Assembly (NCBI RefSeq): GCF_947495325.1
Contig: NZ_CANLYK010000001.1
Location: forward strand, 1,240,001-1,304,000
DNA: 64,000 bases
Direction of reading: 5' to 3'
From: an uncultured Allomuricauda sp.
GTDB lineage: Bacteria > Bacteroidota > Bacteroidia > Flavobacteriales > Flavobacteriaceae
The position numbers and the translations under genes are program-made. The notes beneath the pieces were generated by a model, which worked only from the letters and a program-made list of their open reading frames with translations, was not told where the DNA came from and searched no databases. Shown in pieces: positions 44,571 to 53,415 of the stretch; position 1 is the first letter of the stretch; each line of letters starts with the position of its first letter.

Positions 44571-44866
44571 TGGCAAAAAGACAAAATTCCCATCTTCATT
44601 TAAGTGATGCTTTAGGCGAGTTTATTAAAGAGAATAAGCTTCAGAAAGGCATGGACAAGGTTGATGCCAAAGCCGCATGGGAGAAACTGATGGGAAATGG
44701 TGTAAACAATTATACTACGGCCGTTGAACTTAGAAACGAAACGCTATTTATATCCCTATCTTCTTCCGTACTTAGGGAAGAATTGAGTCATGGAAAGTCC
44801 AAAATCATTGCAATGCTCAACGAAGAGCTGGGGAAAGAGTTGGTAAAGAAATTGGTCCTGAGATAA
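44570..44866 (+). CDS. DUF721 domain-containing protein
   Basis: The 98-residue protein carries the DUF721/DciA-like fold with LSDALGEFIKENKL, VDAKAAWEKLMG, LFISLSSSVLREELSHGKSKIIAMLNEELG. DciA proteins load replicative helicase in many bacteria and are often next to recF or gyrB; a helicase-loader role is therefore reasonable but inferred. It ends the recF transcript. Confidence 0.8.
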   Translation: MAKRQNSHLHLSDALGEFIKENKLQKGMDKVDAKAAWEKLMGNGVNNYTTAVELRNETLFISLSSSVLREELSHGKSKIIAMLNEELGKELVKKLVLR

Positions 44867-44892
44867 AAAAAGCCACCCAAATTGAGCGGCTT
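44864..44892 (-). terminator. Probable terminator of ndk
   Basis: Read on the minus strand, AAGCC (44892-44888) pairs with GGCTT (44874-44870) and is followed by a seven-T run. The inner stem has mismatches, so strength is moderate. It separates ndk from the convergent DUF721 gene. Confidence 0.55.
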
Positions 44893-44916
44893 AAATCTAT
44901 AAATTCTATGCTTTGA

Positions 44917-45336
44917 CTAGTATACTTCCCTACCTGCAAAATGAAAAGCGCCTTCAATAGCTGCATTCTCATCACTGTCTGAGCCATGTACCGCATTCTC
45001 TGCAATATTGGATGCAAATAATTTACGAATGGTTCCTTCGGCAGCTTCTTCTGGATTGGTAGCACCAATAAGTGCACGGAAATCATCAACAGCATTGTCT
45101 TTTTCCAAAATAGCCGATACAATTGGGCCTCTGGTCATAAACTCCACCAATTCACCAAAGAAAGGGCGTTCATTATGGACAGCATAAAATGCTTCTGCAT
45201 CCCTTTTGCTCAATTGTGTATATTTCATCGCCACAATTTTAAAGCCTGCTCCGGTAATTTTTTCCAGAATAGCACCGATGTGTCCGTTTTCAACAGCATC
45301 TGGCTTAATCATGGTAAACGTTCTATTTCCAGTCAT
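44917..45336 (-). CDS. ndk: Nucleoside diphosphate kinase
   Basis: The 139-residue protein opens [19 protein letters not shown] and has the active-site [12 protein letters not shown] block with the phosphorylated His, and FHFAGREVY at the end. It balances nucleoside triphosphate pools. It is monocistronic, with its own promoter and terminator. Confidence 0.97.
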   Translation of the reverse strand: MTGNRTFTMIKPDAVENGHIGAILEKITGAGFKIVAMKYTQLSKRDAEAFYAVHNERPFFGELVEFMTRGPIVSAILEKDNAVDDFRALIGATNPEEAAEGTIRKLFASNIAENAVHGSDSDENAAIEGAFHFAGREVY

Positions 45337-45353
45337 TTTTTTAAATTTTTGCG

Positions 45354-45383
45354 CAAACTTACGTTTTTTCGGGCAACGGGCAA
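45354..45383 (-). promoter_or_regulatory. Promoter of ndk
   Basis: The minus strand has TTG (45383-45381) and TAAGTTTG (45361-45354), 19 bases apart, a complete Bacteroidota promoter 17 bases before the ndk ATG. Confidence 0.68.
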
Positions 45384-45386
45384 GAC

Positions 45387-46436
45387 TTAATAGGCTTGTT
45401 TTAATTGGTGATAAACAACACCATTTTCTCCCATTATCTTTAAAATGGCCTCTTTCTTCTCAAAATTGAGTGTGATGATTCCAAAACTGGGCACGGATAT
45501 TACCTTCCCAACCCGAAACGGATTATGCTCATTGGTAAATTCTGCATACGAATGTGTTAAGCCGCTGCTGGTAAAATCAATCAAAGGATAGGACATTCCT
45601 TCCAGTTTTATTTTTGAAAACTCTGAAATATGGCGATCGCCTGATAAAACCATAACTCCCCTTGCTTCTGATTCAACTATTAATTGATTCAACCTTTCCA
45701 CCTCCCTTGGAAAATTACCCCAACCTTCAAAACCATGTTCTTGGGATAAAACTTGAATACTGGAAAGAATAAGGTTAAAATCGGCATCAGAAGTTTGCAA
45801 TTCATTTTCTAGCCATTCCCACTGTTGTGACCCTAAAATAGTTGCATCCTCTTTTGAATTGGCTTTATAGCGTCGGTGCGGACTTTCATCTTCTTCGAGT
45901 TGACTTCTAAAATAACGCGTGTCCAAAACCAAAACTTTTACCTTTCCCTTGGTCGTTTCATATAAGTGGGAAGCATACACACCCTCTTGACTTCTTCTTT
46001 TATCATCCTTTGGAACTTCCAAAAAATCCAATAGCAATTGTTGGCTCCCTTTTTTCATTGAAAATTCCTCACCTCCATCATTCAAACCATAATCGTGATC
46101 ATCCCAAGTACCAATTACTGGAACTTTAGATCTTAATAATTTGTATCCCTCTATATTGCTTTGCTCGGCATATATAGCTTTGAGCTTATCCATTTCATCT
46201 GTATCCGCATAAACAATGTCACCGCCCCAAATCCACACATCGGGTTCTTCCGCCAAAATATCGTCCCAAAAAGGATTTGGCAGGTATTGTTTGTTACAGG
46301 AACCAAAAGAAACCACAAAAACATCTTCTGATTTCTCTTTACCATTTGAGGAATTCATGGCAATATCCTGTTTCGCCTTGCAGCCAAACAAGAAAATTGA
46401 CAAGCCTAAGAAAAGAATGGGATACCGCATGAACAC
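45387..46436 (-). CDS. PhoD-like alkaline phosphatase/phosphodiesterase lipoprotein
   Basis: The 349-residue product (start ATG at 46436, or two codons later) has a lipobox (IFLFGC near 14-19). The PhoD metallophosphatase core follows: [40 protein letters not shown], and [10 protein letters not shown] near residue 272. PhoD enzymes release phosphate from phosphate esters outside the cell, with metal ions. No Pho box can be stated. Its promoter lies back to back with that of nrnA. Confidence 0.87.
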   Translation of the reverse strand: MFMRYPILFLGLSIFLFGCKAKQDIAMNSSNGKEKSEDVFVVSFGSCNKQYLPNPFWDDILAEEPDVWIWGGDIVYADTDEMDKLKAIYAEQSNIEGYKLLRSKVPVIGTWDDHDYGLNDGGEEFSMKKGSQQLLLDFLEVPKDDKRRSQEGVYASHLYETTKGKVKVLVLDTRYFRSQLEEDESPHRRYKANSKEDATILGSQQWEWLENELQTSDADFNLILSSIQVLSQEHGFEGWGNFPREVERLNQLIVESEARGVMVLSGDRHISEFSKIKLEGMSYPLIDFTSSGLTHSYAEFTNEHNPFRVGKVISVPSFGIITLNFEKKEAILKIMGENGVVYHQLKQAY

Positions 46437-46451
46437 AAATTAAGAGTGAAT

Positions 46452-46459
46452 CAAAAATA
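46452..46459 (-). promoter_or_regulatory. -7 element of the phoD-like gene
   Basis: The minus strand reads TATTTTTG (TAnnTTTG), 15 bases before the ATG at 46436. Confidence 0.5.
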
Positions 46460-46493
46460 GGGAATCATGAGTTACCTCTATATTATATTATTG

Positions 46494-46501
46494 TATCTTT
46501 G
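46494..46501 (+). promoter_or_regulatory. -7 element of the nrnA-gldI operon, five bases from the ATG
   Basis: TATCTTTG matches TAnnTTTG; CACGC and then the ATG at 46507 follow. The expected transcription start falls on or beside the start codon, predicting a leaderless mRNA. Confidence 0.58.
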
Positions 46502-46506
46502 CACGC

Positions 46507-47523
46507 ATGAATTTAGAGGATATCACGACAATTAAGTCGATTCTTTCCCAACCCCAAAAAATCGTAATCATACCTCACAAAAACCCTGATGGCGATGCTG
46601 TTGGCTCATGTTTAGGGTTATATAGCTTTCTTAAAGAAAAAGGGCAAAAAGCCAATGTGATAGCTCCAAACGACTACCCAAAGTTTCTCAAATGGATGCC
46701 AGAAAACGAATCCATCCTAAACTTTGAAAAAGAAAATTCACAGGCCAAATTGTTACTTGAAGAGGCCACGGTTATATTCACACTTGACTTTAATGACCTA
46801 TCCAGAACAGGACAATTGGAAGCCATTTTGAAAGAAAAAGAGTGCGATTTTATAATGATAGACCATCATCAAAAGCCAAGTGACTATGCTAGGGTTACTT
46901 ATTCCGATGTAAGCATGAGCTCTACCTGCGAAATGGTGTACAACTTCATAGAGTATTTGGATGGATTGGATAGCATAACCCAAAACATCGCGACCAATCT
47001 ATACACGGGAATAATGACAGATACGGGGTCATTTAAGTATAGGTCAACCTCAAGCAGAACGCACAGAGTTGTAGCCGACCTAATAGATCGTGGAGCGGAT
47101 AACATGAAAATCCATGAGAACGTGTTCGACACCAATTCACCATCACGTTTGCACCTATTGGGAGTTGCTCTCAGCAACATGGTGATATTAGAAGAATACA
47201 ACACGGCTTACATTACCTTGACACAGGAAGAATTGGATGACAATGATTTCAAAAAAGGGGATACCGAAGGTTTTGTAAATTATGGATTGACTTTGGAAGG
47301 GATTATTTTTGCCGTAATCTTTATAGAAAATAAAGAGGAAGGAATCATAAAGATTTCATTTCGATCTATAGGCGATTTTTCGGTAAATGAGTTTGCAAGA
47401 AACCATTTTCACGGAGGCGGACATGATAATGCAGCTGGAGGACGAAGTGAAGTAAGTATGAAAGATACCATCTCACAATTCAATACCATTTTGAAGGAAT
47501 ATAAAAGTCAATTAAATCCATGA
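46507..47523 (+). CDS. nrnA: DHH-family phosphoesterase, oligoribonuclease NrnA-like
   Basis: The 338-residue protein has the DHH-DHHA1 plan: IIPHKNPDGDAVGS (about 20-33), FTLDFNDLSRTG, MIDHHQKP with the DHH triad, and GGGHDNAAGG near the C terminus. NrnA-type enzymes degrade short RNA (nanoRNA) and pAp. The start fits the family N terminus and the very close promoter. It overlaps gldI by four bases, a pairing well known in gliding Flavobacteria. Confidence 0.92.
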   Translation: MNLEDITTIKSILSQPQKIVIIPHKNPDGDAVGSCLGLYSFLKEKGQKANVIAPNDYPKFLKWMPENESILNFEKENSQAKLLLEEATVIFTLDFNDLSRTGQLEAILKEKECDFIMIDHHQKPSDYARVTYSDVSMSSTCEMVYNFIEYLDGLDSITQNIATNLYTGIMTDTGSFKYRSTSSRTHRVVADLIDRGADNMKIHENVFDTNSPSRLHLLGVALSNMVILEEYNTAYITLTQEELDDNDFKKGDTEGFVNYGLTLEGIIFAVIFIENKEEGIIKISFRSIGDFSVNEFARNHFHGGGHDNAAGGRSEVSMKDTISQFNTILKEYKSQLNP

Positions 47524-48086
47524 GAACCGTTTTCTTACTTTTTGTTGCATTCCTGCTGATAAATTGTGGTGGACCAGAACCACGAAAACCTGTAAAGGTA
47601 AAGTCGGGCAGTTTTTTCAAGGAATCCGTGGAACGTAATAAGGCCTTATTGGAGAAGGAAGAAGCACTGATCCAAGAACTAATCAAAAAGGATACACTGC
47701 ATACTTATTTGGCCAGTCCTTCAGGATTTTGGTACTATTTTGAAACAAAAAATGATACCGCTACCTATCAGCCAAAAACAAACGACCAAATACTTTTTTC
47801 CTATAACGCACTTACTTTGGACAATGATACTATTTATTCAATGAAGGATATTGGGCCAACATCATACGTGGTGGATAAAGAGCAATTGTTTTCAGGCCTT
47901 CAAAATGCAGTAAAACTTCTTAAAATCAGTGAAAGGGCAACTTTCCTATTTCCATCTTTACAAGCGTATGGCTATCATGGTGACGGAAATAGTATTGGCC
48001 CTAGAACACCTTTAAAGTCAACCATAGAATTACACACAATAATTATAAATCAAGACAGTTTAAATCTAAAAACACCTATACAATGA
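47520..48086 (+). CDS. gldI: Gliding-motility PPIase lipoprotein GldI
   Basis: The 188-residue protein has a signal peptide and lipobox (LLINC, residues 12-16), a charged helical linker (about 30-55), and an FKBP-type domain (FWYYFETKNDTATYQPK, ILFSYNALT, ATFLFPSLQAYGYHGDG). GldI is a lipoprotein FKBP needed for gliding and for T9SS proteins in Flavobacterium. Position between nrnA and a second PPIase, with four-base overlaps on both sides, supports the call. It may assist secretion of the SprB-like adhesin seen at the left of the window. Confidence 0.88.
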   Translation: MRTVFLLFVAFLLINCGGPEPRKPVKVKSGSFFKESVERNKALLEKEEALIQELIKKDTLHTYLASPSGFWYYFETKNDTATYQPKTNDQILFSYNALTLDNDTIYSMKDIGPTSYVVDKEQLFSGLQNAVKLLKISERATFLFPSLQAYGYHGDGNSIGPRTPLKSTIELHTIIINQDSLNLKTPIQ

Positions 48087-49192
48087 AACAATCACTTGTT
48101 TTAATCACACTATTCTCAATGCTTTTCTTTGGATGCAAATCTAGCAAGTATACAGACTTGGGAGATGGTATTTTTGCTGACATACAGACAAGTCAAGGCG
48201 ATATTATTGTTAAGTTGGAACACGAAAAAACTCCAGTCACTGTTGCCAATTTTGTATCACTGGCAGAAGGCAATAGCCCTTTTGTAGCAGACAGCCTTAA
48301 AGGGAAAAAGTACTATGATGGTATTATTTTTCATAGGGTAATGAAAGATTTTATGATTCAAGGAGGAGATCCTACAGGTACGGGAAGAGGAAACCCGGGC
48401 TATAAGTTCAAAGATGAATTCCATGATTCACTGTCACATTCAAAAAAAGGCATTTTATCGATGGCAAATTCTGGCCCTAAGACGAATGGCAGTCAATTTT
48501 TCATTACACACAAAGAAACTCCTTGGCTTAATGGAAAACACTCTGTTTTTGGTGAAGTAGTAAATGGGATGGAAGTGGTTGACAGCATTGCTGGCGTTGA
48601 GGTGGTTGCACCAGCAAACAAGCCTAAAGTAGATGTGATCATGAACAAGGTGGAAATTGTGAGAAATGGCAAAGAGGCCAAAAAGTTTGATGCCGTCCAG
48701 ATTATGACAGATTATTTTGCAGAGGAGGAAGCTGTTCAAGCGGCTTTCAAAAAAATGAAGGACGATCTCACAGCAGAATTCAATACACAAAAAGAAGAAG
48801 CCGAAGAAACAGATTCCGGACTAAGAATATATTCTTTAGTAAAAGGAGAAGGGCCACAACCGAAAATTGGACAAAAAGTACTGGTGAACTATGCAGGTTG
48901 GTTACCAAATGGAGAATTGTTCGATAGCAATATTGAAGAAGTTGCCACAAAACACAACCAATTAAATCCTGGAAGAAGAGATCAAGGAGGATATATGCCC
49001 GTACCTATGGAGTATAGTCCAGAGGCGAGATTGTTCCCAGGTTTTAGAGAAGGATTATTAACAATGAAAGTAGGAGATAAACTTAGACTTTTTCTACCCT
49101 CTCATTTAGGGCTGGGGTCTCAAGGCAGGGGACCAATTCCTAACAATTCTGATTTAATTTTCGATTTGGAAGTCACAGGAATTCAGGAATAA
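48083..49192 (+). CDS. Dual PPIase lipoprotein: cyclophilin fused to FKBP
   Basis: The 369-residue protein starts with a lipobox (MLFFGC, about 13-18). Residues about 28-195 are a cyclophilin with FHRVMKDFMIQGGDPTGTGRG and FFITHKETPWLNGKHSVFGEV. Residues about 245-369 are an FKBP domain with VLVNYAGWLPNGELFDSN and DLIFDLEVTGI. Between lies a charged helical linker. Both are prolyl isomerases, so the protein is a two-family immunophilin fusion acting in the periplasm or on the outer membrane. It overlaps gldI by four bases and is followed by a terminator. Confidence 0.92.
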   Translation: MKQSLVLITLFSMLFFGCKSSKYTDLGDGIFADIQTSQGDIIVKLEHEKTPVTVANFVSLAEGNSPFVADSLKGKKYYDGIIFHRVMKDFMIQGGDPTGTGRGNPGYKFKDEFHDSLSHSKKGILSMANSGPKTNGSQFFITHKETPWLNGKHSVFGEVVNGMEVVDSIAGVEVVAPANKPKVDVIMNKVEIVRNGKEAKKFDAVQIMTDYFAEEEAVQAAFKKMKDDLTAEFNTQKEEAEETDSGLRIYSLVKGEGPQPKIGQKVLVNYAGWLPNGELFDSNIEEVATKHNQLNPGRRDQGGYMPVPMEYSPEARLFPGFREGLLTMKVGDKLRLFLPSHLGLGSQGRGPIPNNSDLIFDLEVTGIQE

Positions 49193-49210
49193 GGATATAA
49201 AAATAAAAAA

Positions 49211-49239
49211 AAGCCACACTTGTTAGTGTGGCTTTTTTT
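49211..49239 (+). terminator. Intrinsic terminator of the nrnA-gldI-PPIase operon
   Basis: AAGCCACAC (49211-49219) pairs perfectly with GTGTGGCTT (49226-49234) around a six-base loop and leads into seven T. An A tract precedes it, so it may also work on the other strand. Confidence 0.9.
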
Positions 49240-49331
49240 GTTTTAGCCAAAGCCTTGTTAATCCCTAAAATCCATGTTGACAATCCAAGAATTATGAACT
49301 AGATTAGAACTATTTAAAATACTTTAGCTTT

Positions 49332-50402
49332 TTGATGAGACAAAGAACTAAGACAATTATTGTATTGGCCTTACCAATACAAATAATTCTTGTAAAATGG
49401 ATTGGCAGCTACCCTAAGTTGGTTGAAAAATACTATAGCAATGGGATATATCCCGGTATCTCACAATTTTTGCGGACACTTTTTGGCTGGATTCCATTTT
49501 CAATAGGAGATCTTTTCTATTTGTCACTATGTATTTTGGCAGGAAGGTATTTATATAAACGTTGGAAAACTATTAGACAGAAACCAATGGTATTCCTCAA
49601 AAATATTGCCGTTGTCTTATCCATTACCTATTTTTTGTTTCACCTTCTTTGGGGAATGAATTATTACAGGCGACCCATTACTGAAAAACTGGGCATTGAA
49701 AAAGAATACACACTTAACGAACTGCAGGTTTTCACAAAATATTTGATTGAAAAATCCAATTATTATCAAACCAAAATAACAGGTGATAGTATTACTTCGG
49801 TAAAAGTTCCATATTCCAAAAAGGAAATCTTCCAAAAAACCAAGCTGGGTTATACTTTATTAAAAGAAACCTATCCAGATTTTGAATACAAAAAACCAAG
49901 CCTAAAATCATCTCTTTTTAGTCTTCCGCTGACCTATATGGGATATGGTGGTTACTTAAATCCGTTTTCCAATGAAGCTCAGGTAAACGGATTAATGCCA
50001 CTTTTTCGATTACCTACGGTTAGTGGACATGAAGTAGGCCATCAACTGGGTTACTCGGCAGAAGATGCCACAAATTTTATAGGATTTTTGGTTACGGCAA
50101 AAAGCGATGATGACCATTTTAAGTATGCCGCTTACTCCCACTCACTAGCCTATTGTTTATCAGATCTGTCCAGAAAAGATAGTTTACAATTCAAAGAAAA
50201 CCTACAAGACCTGAACCCCGGTGTCAGGAAAAATTTTGAAGAAGTTTCGAAGTTTTGGGAACAATATGAAAATCCTTTGGAGCCCGTTTTTAAATCCATT
50301 TTCAATACCTTTCTAAAAGCAAACAATCAGGAAGAAGGGATTAAAAGTTATAATTCTGTGGTAGGCCTTTTAATTAGTTATCATACCAAAAACGGATTCT
50401 AG
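49332..50402 (+). CDS. DUF3810 membrane protein with an HExxH zincin motif
   Basis: The 356-residue protein has about three N-terminal membrane helices (residues 9-110), including IPFSIGDLFYLSLCILAG and ITYFLFHLLWGMNYYRRP. A soluble domain follows, with SLPLTYMGYGGYLNPFSNEAQVN and PTVSGHEVGHQLGYSAEDATNF. The HEVGH (H233-H237) with a downstream Glu is the zinc-binding pattern of gluzincin metalloproteases. Substrate unknown. The gene stands alone between two operons. Confidence 0.82.
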   Translation: MMRQRTKTIIVLALPIQIILVKWIGSYPKLVEKYYSNGIYPGISQFLRTLFGWIPFSIGDLFYLSLCILAGRYLYKRWKTIRQKPMVFLKNIAVVLSITYFLFHLLWGMNYYRRPITEKLGIEKEYTLNELQVFTKYLIEKSNYYQTKITGDSITSVKVPYSKKEIFQKTKLGYTLLKETYPDFEYKKPSLKSSLFSLPLTYMGYGGYLNPFSNEAQVNGLMPLFRLPTVSGHEVGHQLGYSAEDATNFIGFLVTAKSDDDHFKYAAYSHSLAYCLSDLSRKDSLQFKENLQDLNPGVRKNFEEVSKFWEQYENPLEPVFKSIFNTFLKANNQEEGIKSYNSVVGLLISYHTKNGF

Positions 50403-50466
50403 CATAAAGCTTGCCAAATACTGCAACTTCAGTTACCTTTAGAGGGACTAATTCAATATGTAATCT

Positions 50467-53409
50467 ATGAAAATGCGACTCTTTACGCTGACCGCATTCT
50501 TTGTCAGTGTTACTCTGTTTGGCCAAGATTATTTTCCTAAAAATGATGGGGTTAAAACAAAGAATAACAACTACACGGCATTTACCAATGCCAAAATATT
50601 TATTACACCTACACAAATTGTAGATAACGGGACTCTTCTCATTCAAAATGGAAAAGTAGTCCAAGTAGGAAAAACGGTGACCATTCCTAAGAATACGGTA
50701 ATCGAAGACTTAAAAGGAAAATCTATTTACCCTTCATTTATCGACGTCTTTTCAAATTTTGGGGTAAAACTTCCAGAAAAAGCAAAGACAAGCGGAAGGT
50801 CTGCCCAATACGAATCATCCCGTGAAGGATTTTATTGGAATGATCATATTATGCCAGAGAATAATGCCATTTCAAGTTTTAACTATGATGACAAGAAAGC
50901 CACGGAACTCCGAAAAGCCGGGTTTGGAGTGGTAAATTCACACATCCACGATGGTATTGCAAGGGGAACTGGGGTTTTGGTTGCCCTGAATGATGAAGCT
51001 ACCGAATCCAAACGAATATTGGAAGACAAGTCTGCCCAATACTTTTCATTCAAAAAGAGTATAGCCAAAGCACAATCCTATCCTACCTCTTTAATGGGAG
51101 CGACGGCCTTAATGCGGCAATTGTACCATGATATGGATTGGTACAATAAAAATAGCATTGACACAAAGGATCGCTCACTGGAGGCTTTACTAGAGAACAA
51201 GGGGCTGGTTCAAATTTTTGCTGCCGGAAATAATGGAAATGTAATGAGAGCCGATAAAATTGGCGATCAATTTGGAGTTCAATATGCCATTCTAGCTGGG
51301 GGCGATGAATATGAAAATATTATGGCAATTAAAGCGACCAATGCAAAACTGATTGTTCCGCTTAACTTTCCAAAGGCATATGATGTTTCCAATCCTTATG
51401 AAGCGCAATACGTAGCCTTAAAGGATATGCGGCATTGGAACTTGGCACCTTCAAACCCTAAAGTATTGGAGGAAAACTCCATACAGTTTTCACTCACTTT
51501 GCAAGATTTAAAATCTCCAGCAGACTTTAAGGCACAACTAATGAAAGCTATTGACCATGGACTATCAAAAACCAAAGCGCTTGAAGCGTTGACAACGGTA
51601 CCTTCCTCAATTCTTGGGAAATCAAATAATATAGGTTCTCTTCAGCCTGGAAGACAGGCCAATTTTCTAATCACTTCTGGAGATATTTTTGAAAAAGGGA
51701 CGACACTTTACGAAAATTGGGTACAGGGTTCAAAAAGTGTAATCAATTCTAAAGATAAAATCGACATTAGGGGTGATTACAAGCTTACTACCTCAGGTAT
51801 TACCTATGAATTATCGATTACCGGAGATGCTGCCAAACCTAAAATAACGGTCAAAAAAGACACCTTAAAACTTGATGCTAAGATTGATTATACGGACGAT
51901 TGGCTTAATATCTCCTTTTCAACGGACAAAAAAGAGTCCAGCCGGTTTGTGGCTTTGATCGTTCCTGATTCAGAAGATATTGAGGGTACACTGACCGCTT
52001 CAAACGGTTCAACATCATCCGTTAGAATCACAAAAACAAAACCTTTCGAAGAAAAAGAAAAGAAGAAAAATGAAAAAGGTGGTGCAGATTTAGTTTCGGT
52101 GACGTATCCAAATGTTGGTTTTGGAAGTAAAGTCAAACCTAAACAAGAAACCATTCTTTTTAAAAATGCCACGGTTTGGACCGGTGCAGCTGTTATGGAA
52201 ACTACCGATGTATTGGTTAAAAATGGTAAAATCACAAAGATTGGCAAAGACCTTAATCAAGGAAATACCAAAGTTGTTGATGCCACTGGGAAACATTTAA
52301 CAGCTGGAATTATTGATGAACATTCGCATATTGCTGGGCTTTCTATCAACGAAGCGGGACATAATTCTTCTGCAGAAGTAAAAATGACTGATGTTGTTGA
52401 TGCCAAGGATATTGACATTTATAGAAATCTTGCAGGTGGAGTAACAACCATACAGTTGCTGCACGGTTCCGCAAATCCAATTGGAGGCCGCTCTGCCATT
52501 ATTCGCTTAAAATGGGGGGAAAGTGCAGATGGACTCATCTTTCAAAATATGCCCAAATTCATCAAGTTTGCCTTGGGTGAAAACGTAAAACAATCCAACT
52601 GGCAAAGCTTTTCCCGTTTTCCGCAGACACGAATGGGGGTAGAACAAGTCTTTACCGACTATTTCCAACGTGCCAAAGAGTACGATACCAAGAAGAAAAA
52701 TGGACAACCCGTCCGATATGATGAAGAAATGGAGGTTTTAGCCGAAATTCTTAACGGTGAACGTTTTATAAGTTGTCATTCCTATGTACAAAGTGAAATA
52801 AATATGTTGATGAAGGTTGCCGAGAAATTTAGTTTTCGCGTAAGCACCTTTACCCATATTCTGGAAGGTTATAAAGTGGCCGATAAAATGGCAGAACACG
52901 GAGTCGGAGGCTCAACCTTTAGTGATTGGTGGGCATACAAGTACGAAGTGAACGATGCCATCCCGTACAATGCTGCAATTATGGCCAGCCAAGGTGTTAC
53001 CGTTGCCATTAACAGTGATGATGCCGAAATGTCTAGAAGGTTGAATCAAGAGGCTGCCAAAACAGTTAAATATGGAGGTATGTCGGAAATTGAAGCATGG
53101 AAAACAGTTACTTTAAATCCTGCAAAATTATTGCATATTGATGATAGAGTTGGAAGTATTGAAATTGGCAAGGATGCAGATTTGGTATTATGGAACGACC
53201 ATCCGCTCTCAGTTTACGCTAAGGCAGAAAAGACTTTGATTGAAGGTGCAATCTATTTCGATTTGGAAAAAGACAAAATGCTTCGAAAAGCTGTAAAAGA
53301 AGAGCGCAACCAACTCATTAATATGATGTTGAACGAAAAAGAAAACGGCGGCAAAATGCAAGGGCCGAAGCAAAACAAAAAACCTAAGTTTCACTGCGAT
53401 AGCCTTTAA
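50467..53409 (+). CDS. Large secreted amidohydrolase-family protein (two amidohydrolase-like halves)
   Basis: The 980-residue product has a signal peptide ending near TLFGQ (residue 20). Residues about 35-440 resemble an amidohydrolase with its metal HxH lost (FIDVFSNFG in place of DxHxH). Residues about 570-960 form an intact-looking member: IIDEHSHI gives H619-x-H621, followed by H near 771, H797 and D near 850 (INSDDAEMS), the usual metal ligand pattern. The middle segment is beta-rich. Substrate unknown; imidazolonepropionase- or dipeptidase-like enzymes are relatives. The next gene encodes a third such domain. Confidence 0.85.
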   Translation: MKMRLFTLTAFFVSVTLFGQDYFPKNDGVKTKNNNYTAFTNAKIFITPTQIVDNGTLLIQNGKVVQVGKTVTIPKNTVIEDLKGKSIYPSFIDVFSNFGVKLPEKAKTSGRSAQYESSREGFYWNDHIMPENNAISSFNYDDKKATELRKAGFGVVNSHIHDGIARGTGVLVALNDEATESKRILEDKSAQYFSFKKSIAKAQSYPTSLMGATALMRQLYHDMDWYNKNSIDTKDRSLEALLENKGLVQIFAAGNNGNVMRADKIGDQFGVQYAILAGGDEYENIMAIKATNAKLIVPLNFPKAYDVSNPYEAQYVALKDMRHWNLAPSNPKVLEENSIQFSLTLQDLKSPADFKAQLMKAIDHGLSKTKALEALTTVPSSILGKSNNIGSLQPGRQANFLITSGDIFEKGTTLYENWVQGSKSVINSKDKIDIRGDYKLTTSGITYELSITGDAAKPKITVKKDTLKLDAKIDYTDDWLNISFSTDKKESSRFVALIVPDSEDIEGTLTASNGSTSSVRITKTKPFEEKEKKKNEKGGADLVSVTYPNVGFGSKVKPKQETILFKNATVWTGAAVMETTDVLVKNGKITKIGKDLNQGNTKVVDATGKHLTAGIIDEHSHIAGLSINEAGHNSSAEVKMTDVVDAKDIDIYRNLAGGVTTIQLLHGSANPIGGRSAIIRLKWGESADGLIFQNMPKFIKFALGENVKQSNWQSFSRFPQTRMGVEQVFTDYFQRAKEYDTKKKNGQPVRYDEEMEVLAEILNGERFISCHSYVQSEINMLMKVAEKFSFRVSTFTHILEGYKVADKMAEHGVGGSTFSDWWAYKYEVNDAIPYNAAIMASQGVTVAINSDDAEMSRRLNQEAAKTVKYGGMSEIEAWKTVTLNPAKLLHIDDRVGSIEIGKDADLVLWNDHPLSVYAKAEKTLIEGAIYFDLEKDKMLRKAVKEERNQLINMMLNEKENGGKMQGPKQNKKPKFHCDSL

Positions 53410-53415
53410 AAAATT

